Below, piece by piece: positions 43,295 through 53,568 of a stretch of DNA of 64,000 nucleotides (position 1 is the stretch's first letter; each line of letters opens with the position of its first letter). The notes beneath the pieces were generated by a model, which worked only from the letters and a program-made list of their open reading frames with translations, did no database searches and had not been told where the DNA came from. The stretch lies in NCBI GenBank assembly GCA_024138025.1, contig JAMXBD010000823.1, positions 558,001 to 622,000 of the forward strand. Direction: 5' to 3'. The DNA is from Combretum micranthum. Lineage: Eukaryota > Streptophyta > Magnoliopsida > Myrtales > Combretaceae. The translations under genes were made by a program, and so were the position numbers.

Positions 43295-44025
43295 GCATGT
43301 TAATGAGCCACCATTTGCTATCTTTACATTAAAGTGTTATGTAGGTCGCACTGGAAGTGGAAGGCTGTTAGCTACTTTTTCGCTAATGAAATTGTGAGTT
43401 GAACCGCTATCATTAAGGATAATCAATTCATGAGTATTGATTACTACCTTTACTCTCATAGCTTGATTAGCAGACTATCCACCAAGAGCACGAAGGGATA
43501 TCTCAAGCTCATCATTATTTGAACCATCACTATTTTCTTCGAAAATTAGAAGTTGAGGGTCTCGAAATTTATGACTTGGTGTAAATTTTTCGTCACAATT
43601 GAAGCAAAGCCCTTATGACCTCCTTTTTTTGCATTTCATCCCATTTTAACCACTTCTTAGTGTTGATGGTTTAAAGGTTATGGAAATTGGTTCGGTTAAA
43701 GCTTGGACATGTGGTTTATTGAGTTTCCGTTGACGACTTACTTGATCATCTCACATTCAGGCTAAGCTAATAGCTTCTTTTAATGATTTGGGCTTGAACA
43801 TACATATTTCATCCTATATTTTTACCTTAAGTCCTACCATGAACGTCCCAACTAAAGACTTTTGTGACCATCCATGTACCAGATGCCTAACCTTTCAAAC
43901 TCCTTCTAGTAGTCACTTAAGGAACTAACTTGTTTGATTTTTTATAGAGCTTCATAAGAGTCTTCACAATCCATAGGACAAAATCGAGCCCATAGCTCCT
44001 CTACAAACAATTCCTATGTGACATT
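43295..44025 (-). pseudogene. G2 gag C-terminus, zinc knuckle and protease active site
   Basis: Minus-strand order: the gag tail Phe-Val-Glu-Glu-Leu-Trp-Ala-Arg-Phe (near 43,990) and Lys-Ser-Leu-Lys-Glu-Ala-Ile-Ser-Leu-Ala (near 43,770); a Cys-Phe-Asn-Cys zinc knuckle near 43,600; then the protease with Asn-Asp-Ser-Gly-Ser-Thr-His-Asn-Phe-Ile near 43,400, where the Asp-Ser-Gly is intact. There are several stops. Gag continues on the other side of the SIRE-like LTR. Confidence 0.8.
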
Positions 44026-45710
44026 TGTTGATTCTCTATTAACTAAAGTTTTGATGATAACAAAATAATCAAGAAACTAATTATGAGATTTAGTGTGCAG
44101 AATTTATATATATATCTCTGTGTGTGCTAGACAGAACCTACAGAGTCTTTCACAGAACTTTAAAAAAACATGATGAGTTCAAGATGAATGGGTAAATAAT
44201 ATTGTATATCGATGGTTTACATGCTTTAATTATCATAAAGAAAAAATACATAAGAATTGAGAGAAACAACAACATTATCAAAGAGTTTTTCAAGGAATAG
44301 AAAGTATACAGAATGTTCTCTAGAAGGTTAAGTTAAGGATGAAGTATTTTTCCAAAAAACCAGAATTTTTTACAGAACCTTCATTGGAACTTTTGAAGAA
44401 CAAGTATCTTCAACCAGAAGTTACTGTTCATCTTCCCAAACCAGAAGATCTACATTTTCAGAAAAATATAAAGATTTTTTTTAAGACCTAGCTCCGAGAT
44501 AATAAGTATATATGGATAATATACTTATTTGTTTCACTAAAGTCGGAATTATATCCTAGAGGATTCAAATATTTTTCAGATTCTCTCTCATCATCAACGG
44601 AAGTATTTTTTTTTAAGACAAAGTCATATATTACGGGATTCATCTCAAGACAAAGTAATTATTTGAATTGATATATTTCAAGATAAGAACGAGAATTTTT
44701 ATTATATATTTTCATGGATTTAGCTGATAAGATCAAATCATGATAAAATGTTATCTTGAAAATGAAGATCACGATGAAGACCAGAATATCGGAAATGGAT
44801 TTATCTATCTCCAGTAGAACAACGTTATGGAGGAATTTCAAAATAGATACAACCAGATTTTGACAAATTACGAGAATCAAGCAGACCTTATCTTCATTTC
44901 AACGTTTCAAGTTTTTCAAATTCAAATCAAGAAAAATTACAAAAGATAAAAGGAACATCTTCAGTTCATTAAGGCAAGGGGTTGTATTTCAAATTCAATA
45001 AAGGATCAGGGACAATAGATCTTTATCCGAGATATTTAGGATATGAATCTATCCTCCAAACAAGTACTTGAGCGCTAGAAGAAGATAAAGGATAAATGCA
45101 TTACAAGACAGAGAAAGAAGAAGAGAATTATTCACTATTCACGCAAGAAAACAAAAAGCTGTCCTTTACAAAAGATACAGAATATAACATAGAACAAAAT
45201 CCAAAAGTTTCACTTCATTGAAATTTTTCATAATGTCTCTACATTTGCAATAGCGAGCTAATATTTTAGCATACATTCTTCAGCTATTTGATTTAAAGAT
45301 CTTATTTTGTAAAGAAGGAACATGTTGTTGCCTTCTTAGTTGATAGTTTAGTTACAAGTTTAGACTTTGTAGATTGGTTGTAGCTAGAGGATAGCTATGA
45401 TAATCGAGCAGAGAGGATTGCATAAGCTTGTAATTTAAACTTATTGGATATAGTGGAACAAAACCCGTAGGATAACGGGATCCCCACCTTGGAGTTGGAA
45501 GAGTGGACTGACTTACAAGGCAGAACCACTATAAATAGCTGCCTAATCTTCTTTTTCCCTCATCTTTTATTTTTCAGCAATTTTTTTTTAGTTCGTTTAA
45601 TTGATATATTGTTCTCATGTTTAAAAACTTAAAGGGAATTTTTTTAAAGCAAATTTTTTTTTTAAATAATCAATTTAACCCCCCTTCTTGATTATTATTT
45701 GGGATCAACA
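44026..45710 (+). mobile_element. Solo LTR of a SIRE-like Ty1/copia element
   Basis: It starts TGTTGATTC with AAGTTTTGATGATAACAAA shortly inside, and ends ACCCCCCTTCTTG...GATCAACA. Both are hallmark strings of SIRE/Maximus LTRs. Target duplication: ACATT (44,021-44,025) and ACCTT (45,711-45,715), one change. TATA box TATAAATA is at 45,540-45,547 on the plus strand. It splits G2 gag, which rejoins across it. No internal region, hence solo. Confidence 0.85.
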
Positions 45711-45992
45711 ACCTTCTTGCCTTCTTCTTTGTAAGCACGACACAGCCACTGCCACCGTTGGTTCACCTCACCTTCAAGTTGAAAGGAAGCTAATGAAAAC
45801 CTTTTGCATTTCTAATGTGCCTTGATATTTAAAGAACTACTCCACTCTAGTTAGCCATTTGGTGGGGCAATCTCCTAAATATCAAGGAAATTCTAATTTG
45901 GCCAAATTAGAAACAAATGGTGTCCTTTCCCCTTCACCGTTGCCTCGAGTATCACTCTTGACTCGTGATTTCAGCTATTGGAAGATTGACTT
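45711..45992 (-). pseudogene. G2 gag central part
   Basis: The minus strand reads Trp-Leu-Thr-Arg-Val-Glu then Phe-Phe-Lys-Tyr-Gln-Gly-Thr near 45,840, and Val-Ala-Val-Ala-Val near 45,740, the retrotrans-gag core of a gypsy element with stops and a frameshift. It is bounded by the SIRE-like LTR on the left and GL-6 on the right. Confidence 0.75.
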
Positions 45993-47419
45993 TGTAAGCC
46001 CCGGAAAATTTCAGTAAATAATTCCAAGATGAACTTTTAAAATAAACCCCAAAAATCACTTCAAATTAAAACCGAACTTCAACTAGTCCAAAAACACGAA
46101 CGAATCCAGAAATTTCCGAATCTTGAGAAAAATAAGAATTCTTAAAAATAAAGTAAGAACTCAACATACTTCAATTCCAAAACCACTACGTACGACAAAT
46201 TCCATACGTAACTCCGACTTATAAAATCGGGTAGTATAAAGCCCAAAAACAAATTATTAAAAAGTAAATAATGAAACTTTCGAAAATATAACTCAATTCA
46301 AGAATTTCGAAAACATTAAGAGATATTAAATACTTACAAAAATAAAATTTAAAATAAATTTCTCAAATTAAATATGTTGTACAAACATAAAATATCAGTT
46401 TTCAATTTGACAAAGATCTAAACCGAAAAATCACCCGAAAACCCTAAGTGGAATACAATAGTTTAAGTCCGGTAATCTAGCGCCCCTAACCCTAGAGGCC
46501 GAGATGTAGTTTAAATATGTAGAATAGCTCGTAGTAATATAAGTTTGTTTAAAAATATCAGATTGATAAATTTTTGACCTATTTCGAATCTGTTCGGATA
46601 TAGACTTCGAAAAGCGTGTCCCGGGGCTCGAGATATCAAAAACATACCATTAGTATTATTAGACTTGTAATTTCATAAGATTTCTAAATATATCAGTTAT
46701 GTAATTTTTCGAGTTATAAAAGTTACAGTTATAACCTTTTTATCGTATTTTTATTACCACCAGTAATTAATTAGTCTTTTGCACTATTCACTTTTATTTC
46801 ATTACACAATTTATTATTCTTATAAAGCCTTATATTTTTAGATAAATATTTTAAATTATAGAAAATTTTGTTTTTCTAAAATTTAGTTCGTTTTGGGTTT
46901 TTAGGGGATCAGATTCTGTTTAAGACCCGATACTAAAAATAAAATAAATAATTTAATTTAATAATTGAAAAATATTTTAAAAATATTTTTATTTTTATAA
47001 AATAATTTTTTAGAATTTTTCGGGTTATAAAAATATCATTTGTAGCCGATATTCGCGTATTTTGATCATACCGATAACTTATTTGATAGTTCACCAAAAT
47101 AAATTAATTAATTATGTTATTTTTATTATGAAAAATCTACTACAAATATTTGGGATGAATTTCCTATTTTTATTTTATTTTATTAAGAAAGTACTCTTTC
47201 AACCTATACTTTCAAGTATACCTTTCACATATCACTTTCTTTTCACTTCAATCTTTCTACACTTTGTCCCACACTTCATGGTAGATTTTTCCTTCTTTAT
47301 GGCTGCCATTGTCCTTTAATTACTCTTATTTTGACTAAAATAAATATATTCTACTTCTACTTAAAGAAGCTACATTACACATTAATTACACAATTCAATT
47401 TCAAGTCAATTTCAAACAT

Positions 47420-47500
47420 TTTCTCCTCTCTCTCTCCTCTCTCTCTCTCTCTCTTCTCCTTTCACGTGAACTACCCGCCCCCCCCCCCCCCCCCCCCACC
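47420..47500 (+). promoter_or_regulatory. CT-rich tract and C-run in GL-6
   Basis: A (CT)n stretch followed by a run of about 22 cytosines. The equivalent position in GL-2 has CCTCCCTC repeats and CCCCCCC, and in GL-3, GL-4 and GL-8 the reverse complement. The position just upstream of the TATA box in those copies suggests a shared promoter-proximal pyrimidine patch. No clear TATA was found in GL-6. Confidence 0.5.
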
Positions 47501-48197
47501 CGCAAAAAAAAATCTGCCTTGTTTTATATTTTTTCTTTTTTCATTCATTAATACACTCATTTTCTCTCTATCTCTCTCATTTACTCCTTCTTCCCTTTTT
47601 CATTCCTTAACTTTTTCTCTCTCTTTTTCCTCTCTTTTCTTCTTCATTTTGTTCTTGTTCCCTTCAAGAACACAAGCTGCCCCATTCCATTTTTGAGCTC
47701 CCACACATATTTCTTCAAGATTTTTGAATAAAACTCTTGTCCAAAGCTTCCATAGGTGATATAGGTAAGTATAGTGAGAGTTTCATGCATCAAATGACAT
47801 TCCATTAGCTTAAAAGCTAAGGATGATGATGCCAAAGTGAAACACTCCATTTCTCTATGATTTTTCTCTTGTATCATTCTTATTTTCTTGTTTAAAGTAG
47901 TTATATTTTGTAGATCTAATTTTTGTAACTTTGATTTTTGTTTTGCCTTAGATCTTGTTATTGAAGTTATTATTTTTGTCATTGCTTATGATTTATGCAT
48001 ATATCATCATTCACATAACTATCTTAGTGTTCATGCATTTAAAACTGTATAGTAAACTAGATCTAGTGTTTTGAGTTCATAAAATACATTAGAATTTTGT
48101 TTTATGTTCATGAACAACTTGTAGTGGCATGATGATTGTAGGAATGTTTTAGAAAACTCAAGATCTATTTTATTTTCAACAAAAATCATTTTTGAAA

Positions 48198-49430
48198 ATT
48201 CGGATGGAAAATGAAACATATTTAGAAAAGTTATTTTTAAACTTCAAAATGTGTATTTTTCATTTAAAATGAAGGGCTTAGGGTATAGATAACATAAATG
48301 AAAGATTTTGATGAGTAAAGTTTAGATCTATGAGTTTATAGTGCACTACCATGGGTTTCATTTAGATGTATGTTCATATTAAGTGTAGATCTTGGTTTTG
48401 AGCTCAAACAAAAATTGTGAAATTCGTATTTTGGCAAGACCCCTATTTAAAAACCACTTTCCAAATGTCAAAATGAAGTTTTTACTTAAGAAAATGAAGG
48501 CTTAATGTATGTATATTATCAAGACTTTTTTTACAAGAATCAAATGTGATTTTCAAAGATTATTTTCAAAACAAAGTTCCACTCAAAAATAAAGTTTTTA
48601 TTCAAGATATAAAAGGCTCTTAAGATATGATATGTAAGGAATGGATTTTCATAAGTTTAGATAGATTTTATCAAAAGATATGTCCAAAAATAAATTTGGT
48701 AAATTCGGATCTCAACCAAGACCAATTTTGAAAACCCATTTATCAACTTCAAAACTTGTGTTTTATATGAAAAATGAAGAGTTTAGGTCATAGATATCAT
48801 TAAGTAGTGATTTTTATAAGTTGAAATGAGTTTTGATGAGATTAATGTATAAAACAAGAAATAGAATCAAGATGGGAAATTTTGAGTTAGTAGTCAATTT
48901 GTGAAATTCGTAATTTTGAATGAAGGCCATAAGAACACCTATTATCCAAGCTCAAAATGAAAGTTTTATGTAATGAATGGAGTCCTTAAGTAATAGGTAC
49001 CATAAAGTCTTAAATTTTAATGCATTAAACAAGTTTTTCCCAAAGGAATCATTCAAAAAGTGGATATTCTAAAATTCGGATTTTTGAGTAAATCCTATTT
49101 GAAAACATATTTGCAAAGTGTAAAATGCAAATCTTTATGTAAAAATGAAGTCCTTAGTGGCTAGGCATGGTTGGGCTTTAATTTTCTAAGTGTCAAATGA
49201 TTTTTACTTAAAGGAATCACTCAAAAACTAATTTTACAAAAATTCGGATTTTGGAATCAACTCTACTTGAAACATGTTTACAAAGTGTAAAATGGAAATT
49301 TTTATGTAGAAATGAAGGTCATAAGTAATAGATATAATGAAGACTCAATTTTAACAAAAATAATTATATTTTCTTAAGTAATAAATCCAAAACAAATGGA
49401 AATGATCAAAGTTAGAAAACTAGATTTTTC
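48198..49430 (+). repeat. Degenerate internal tandem array in GL-6
   Basis: Units begin at AATTCGGAT or AATTCGTA at about 48,198, 48,422, 48,702, 48,906, 49,074 and 49,242. The last two intervals are both 168 bp. Each unit continues with a Phe/Lys-rich-looking but stop-filled stretch, then AAAATGNAANTTTTTATGTA and GAAGNCNTAAGTAATAGATA. GL-2 has only three units (21,884, 22,086, 22,253). Confidence 0.7.
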
Positions 49431-49742
49431 ATAAGTACTTGTTATTATGGTCTTGCAAAATAAAAAGTTATAAAATTTTCTTTTAGCAAAAATCATCAAG
49501 ATCATGCATACATTAAACTCATCTCATGTCATTCATGTTAGGAAATCATCAATATTGCATGTATAGCTAATCTATATAGTAGGAACATTACAAACATTTA
49601 CAAAACTATTTTTCGGAATTGAAATTTGCTACTGTCCTAATCTGATCCGACCTTTTCGAAGCTTCAAAGTTTTCAAAACTTAAATATAATATTAGAAATA
49701 GATAGATCTTTCGAAGTAGATAGAAATCGATATATAATTTGC

Positions 49743-49793
49743 GAAATTCCGAGTTAAAATGACCAAGTTATGGCCGTTTTAAGTTGGAATTTC
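49743..49793 (+). other. Conserved GL hairpin, copy in GL-6
   Basis: Arm GAAATTCCGAGTTAAAATG, 13-nt loop, arm CGTTTTAAGTTGGAATTTC. Sixteen Watson-Crick pairs, two G-U wobbles and the usual single internal mismatch. The closing pair is G-C. Confidence 0.65.
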
Positions 49794-49888
49794 CGCTTAG
49801 GACGAGAATTACGAATTTGATAGTTTGTATAAGCTCGTTTGGATTAGTTTGAGTTGAAATACTTATTAGAGTATTTCTTCCTTTTTAG

Positions 49889-49958
49889 GTGACCCGAATT
49901 CGACGATTCCCTACCACCGGATTACTTTTACTAAAAGACCGGTGATCCAATGGCCGAG
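49889..49958 (+). other. Conserved exon-like block, copy in GL-6
   Basis: Acceptor CTTTTTAG (AG 49,887-49,888). The frame ends Asp-Asp-Ser-Leu-Pro-Pro-Asp-Tyr-Phe-Tyr then TAA (49,932-49,934). Donor GTGAGT begins at 49,958. A downstream acceptor-like GAATGCAG ends at 50,650. Confidence 0.4.
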
Positions 49959-50996
49959 TGAGTTTTCTCCTTATTTTGTTACCTTGTTTGTGCTTGTAGC
50001 TAGTTGCATTAGAATTATAGGAACAAGATAAAAATCAATATGAATGGGGATGGGATATATGATGAGACTGTGATGAATGTATGCCAAAGAATACTAAAGC
50101 ATATCGAAACCACGATTCGATTGGATAACTGCACTGTTCATATTATTACTGTTATGTGTATGATATTGGTTGGTCATTCTAAAGAATATGAATATTTTGA
50201 CCTAAGAAAAATTTAAATTGGTCATGCATCGCATCGGACATATTGCATTTGGTAGCGTGCTACTCCTACGCAGGTCGATCGGTATGGTCCGATGATGACT
50301 CGTTTGGATAACGAGACCGGTGCCAGAGCTCATTCATGGAACTAAGGCTGGGGATGCATTCCATGGGTGAGCCTAGCCGAGTCGAGTGCTATGAGCCGAG
50401 GGCTTGGGGACTAGCAGCGTCGTGTAGACTTCAATACCATTCCTAACCCAAGATACGGAGGGCGTAAATCCGTTCTGTGTGTGGGTTCCGATACCCATAC
50501 ATAATTATTTACTCATGTGTTTGTTCGTGCATAGCATATGGTTGATTATAACTTGCTTGTTATGGTACATAATTAAGGGAATTCTCACTAAGCTAGTGTA
50601 GCTTATACCCCAATAGTTGTTTAAATGAGCAAGTTATCTCAAGAATGCAGAGTGGGGACCAAAATGGTTGGAGCCGAGAATGACTTCGAGATTTCGGCAA
50701 AGAATAAGAATATTTGAAGTTATCAGCTAGGTTTTATGATTTGCCTTGTAATAGTTTATGTAGGGAAGTCTTTAGATGAATATAATTGAAGTTTAATGAT
50801 TTATATTTTGAAGTATAGTGAACTGTATTTCCTTTACATTGTTACTCAAGTGTATCAACATAAAATGTATCTCTCCAATGTGTTAGACGCCTTGTACATA
50901 GTATGGAAGCCTTCGCATGACTGAGGCGGTCATTCCTAGGCTTTAATATTGTGTATGGCAGACCACCACGTTTAGGGTATCCTTCGGGGTGTGACA

Positions 50997-51188
50997 GACT
51001 TCCGTGGTGGTCATCTGCAATTTTCAAAGGAGACTTGTTTAAGAATCAAGACATCTGAGATTTTGTTGCTGGTTTCCTTAAGCCGGCGTAATTTATCATT
51101 GATTTCCTAATTCAAGTCATGAGAAGCTCTCTTGTAAACTGCCTAGACCAGCTTCGAGATGTTCAATTCGTTCTTTGTTAGTTGCCAT
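50997..51188 (-). pseudogene. G2 gag N-terminus
   Basis: The start codon is at 51,188 on the minus strand. The frame reads Met-Ala-Thr-Asn-Lys-Glu-Arg-Ile-Glu-His-Leu-Glu-Ala-Gly-Leu-Gly, the coiled-coil-like start of many plant gypsy gags, and meets a stop after about 25 codons. The rest is on the far side of GL-6. Confidence 0.8.
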
Positions 51189-51194
51189 TGGTTC

Positions 51195-51210
51195 TACCTT
51201 TAATACCAAT
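51195..51210 (-). other. G2 primer binding site
   Basis: Minus-strand TTGGTATTAAAGGTAG lies between the 5' LTR and the gag start. It resembles the initiator tRNA-Met primer site TTGGTATCAGAGC with changes. Confidence 0.6.
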
Positions 51211-51650
51211 TAATAGGCCACAACAACAAAAATAGAATTAGAAATAACAGTAAATTAAAGTTTTTCTTTTAGGTGAAAACAACCACAGTATTGCTGTTTT
51301 TTTTTTTGGTTCATAATTGCTTGACTCTTTCTTTATTCACATAAAGTTTAAATATAAAAAGACTTAACAACTTTTCCTAAAAATAGGGACTCTACTTGCA
51401 CTTAATTAGCAACTATATTGAAACTAAATACAATTATTGGCCTACTTCTACTAGTAATGCGACCAACAACTAATGACTAAGTCAAAAGAGGTAGGACAAA
51501 TGGATTAACACACATGATACTTGGCACATGGATTGACACTTGTCTCGGTGTAGTAGAGGCATATCATAACACGTGCTTAGCAGTTTTGTGTAACATAAAA
51601 GTACTTTAGATTCTTCTTAGATAGTCTTGATGTTCATCTTAATGCAACGA
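51209..51650 (-). repeat. G2 5' LTR (about 440 bp)
   Basis: It aligns with 12,836-13,266. On the minus strand it starts near GTTGCATTAAGATG and ends next to the primer site. Its outer terminal TG has mutated. Confidence 0.78.
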
Positions 51651-51728
51651 AATGACAACTCAATTATAACCATAGGAGTAAGAGTTGCCAATACTAGACA
51701 ATGTCTAGACTAGTGATCCGAGAAAGGA
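51651..51728. other. Short flank between G2 and GL-7
   Basis: 78 bp with no recognised identity. It ought to hold the original right flank of G2, but no match to the 5-mer left of 12,836 was found, and the copia sequence right of GL-7 does not continue here. Confidence 0.5.
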
Positions 51729-53352
51729 TGTAACACCCTGAAATTTACATCAAGGTGCATACAATGCCATTTATAATATGTATTATTATACACTCAGGCT
51801 ACCTTTAAAGAAATGTTTATATCGAATAATTGCTAGTCAATTTTAGATTCTGAAATTGTTTAATTAGATTATAGATACAACTAGATTTAGCAATGGAAAT
51901 ATAAACTTTATAAAAACATTTCTAGCTTCTAATCGCATGAGTATATCAACTTTCTCATAAACAAAGCTTTAAAAGCTTATTACAAACATGAGCTTCATAA
52001 CTAAGCCCTCAAAGAATATTACAAATTTCAAAAGAATAAATCCAATTCTAAAACAAAATGAAATAAAACAGAATAATCCAACGATCCTACTTCACTTCAC
52101 TCCTGCAAAACCTCTAGAATTACCCATACTTGAGTCAATCATCATTATCATCTAAACCATCGTCATCACATCAAATCAATAACTGAAAAGAAGAAAAGAA
52201 TGAGTCGAATTCCTGTACACAGTAACACAAGCACACATGAGATGACATGCATGCTCAAACTAATGCAATACAATGGATAACAATTTATTATCTTGAATTA
52301 AGGTGAATAAAACACATTAGAGTACTCACACTCTGAGACAAACCTTGGGGAATTTGGTGATCCTAAGTAACATTAACTGCTCAGGGGGTTGATGTAAGCA
52401 ACTTAGATACTTATATCTCCTATATCTAACCAAAAAAGAAAACAGCCTTGTCTAGGGTTCACATCCGTTATACATACTCTATCGAAAAAGAAAACAAGTT
52501 ATTTAAGAAGACATTCATATAACAATTAAGAATGAAAATCATAACATAATATCTTAAATATAGGAGATATAAAGGTCTTAAAAAATGTTAAAGGGTCATT
52601 CCCCCATCAAAAGATATAGTTTATCAAAGTCTATTTAAAATAAATACATTGGAGATTTATTTAGAAATCTAAGTCTATAACTAGTCTTTGACTTCTTCCA
52701 AAAACTCCTTAGTCCAAAAGGTAGTACTTGAGAGAAATATCCCGGGACGTCAACCATAGATAGGGGTGCTACAATAGATATCTGTAAGAGGGTAAGCATC
52801 TTGTTTAGTGAGAATTAATTCCACAAATAAAGTACTTAGACAATCAATATTCAAACAAGTTATTTAAAACTGCATATGAAATGTTTGAGAGCAAACAATA
52901 AATACGATTTTTCGGGAATCATATGTTGAATGATTTACCCCTCCATTCGAGGTTAGGTATTCCAGGTAATAAGGCCATAGTTCGAGTATCCACCCACCAT
53001 TTTATTATGGGCGATCAATTACCATAGATTAGAATTTCAGGTTCTACGGGCCTCACTACTATGCCTTGTCTTACCAAGGGTATAGTAATCAATGCAATCA
53101 TGCATGAATCAATTTATTTAAGTAGTCATGGCATAATATTAGATATTTTAAGAGTGATCATAGAATTTGCAAACAATCATTCTATACTAAATCATACAAT
53201 GATTAGTTAACAATTCCTGCTTTGATATACTTATCATAATTTCAATCATATCAGTAATGCACATGCACTATCATATTTTATTTTCTCCTAATGCTAGTGT
53301 AGCTAAACTACAAGTAAAAACATAAATACAAAAATTTAAGAATTTAAACTCA

Positions 53353-53422
53353 CTCAACCATGATATTAGAAGCTCCTAGTCGAAGTAATCCTTTGGGTGG
53401 GGAAGCTCGGACTCCACGTCAT
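53353..53422 (-). other. Conserved exon-like block, copy in GL-7
   Basis: Minus strand: acceptor TGTTTAG (AG at 53,423-53,424). The frame Asp-Asp-Val-Glu-Ser-Glu-Leu-Pro-His-Pro-Lys-Asp-Tyr-Phe-Asp ends with TAG (plus 53,376-53,378). Donor GTGAGT from 53,353. Candidate downstream acceptor ATTGTAG near 52,767. Confidence 0.4.
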
Positions 53423-53517
53423 CTAAACAAGAGAAATACAAAAAATGAGTATTTCTTGGAAGTTCAACTTAAACTTGTAATTCTATTTCACTAAGTTCAT
53501 CAAAAATCATGTAGAGT

Positions 53518-53568
53518 GAAATTTCAACTTAAAACGGCTATAACTTGCTTATTTTAACTCGAAATTTC
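53518..53568 (-). other. Conserved GL hairpin, copy in GL-7
   Basis: On the sense strand GAAATTTC replaces GAAATTCC in one arm, and GAAATTTC replaces GGAATTTC in the other, so a C-G pair became T-A with pairing kept. Two extra mismatches lie nearer the loop. Confidence 0.6.

Larger units (their letters stand above)
45993..50996 (+). mobile_element. Solo giant LTR, GL-6 (5.00 kb), in G2 gag
   Basis: It starts TGTAAGCCCC and ends GGGGTGTGACA, with a perfect duplication GACTT (45,988-45,992 and 50,997-51,001). It is the longest GL copy. A CT-rich tract (47,420-47,460) and a run of about 22 C (47,478-47,499, broken once) precede the presumed start region. An array of degenerate 168-280 bp units (48,198-49,430) accounts for much of its extra length compared with GL-2. 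It carries the hairpin, exon-like block, GGAGGGCGTAAATCC motif and a perfect 3' hairpin. Confidence 0.92.
12836..51650 (-). mobile_element. G2: Ty3/gypsy element, nested host of other insertions
   Basis: This is one minus-strand element with two similar short LTRs, 12,836-13,266 (3' LTR) and 51,209-51,650 (5' LTR). Between them, in minus-strand order, are a tRNA-Met-type primer site, gag, zinc knuckle, protease, the start of the pol linker, a reverse-transcriptase fragment, the pol C-terminus and a polypurine tract. The parts join in frame order once the insertions are removed: 45,993-50,996, 44,026-45,710, 41,583-43,289 and G1 at 13,838-41,208. RNase H and integrase are missing, and so is the RT N-terminal part at the G1 junction. 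The flanking 5-mers do not form a clear target duplication. The element is dead. Confidence 0.8.

Noticed and set aside
47331..47696. 121-codon frame with Ser/Pro/Phe runs in GL-6
   Set aside because: Entirely due to CT and C homopolymer tracts in the LTR promoter region; no counterpart in GL-2.
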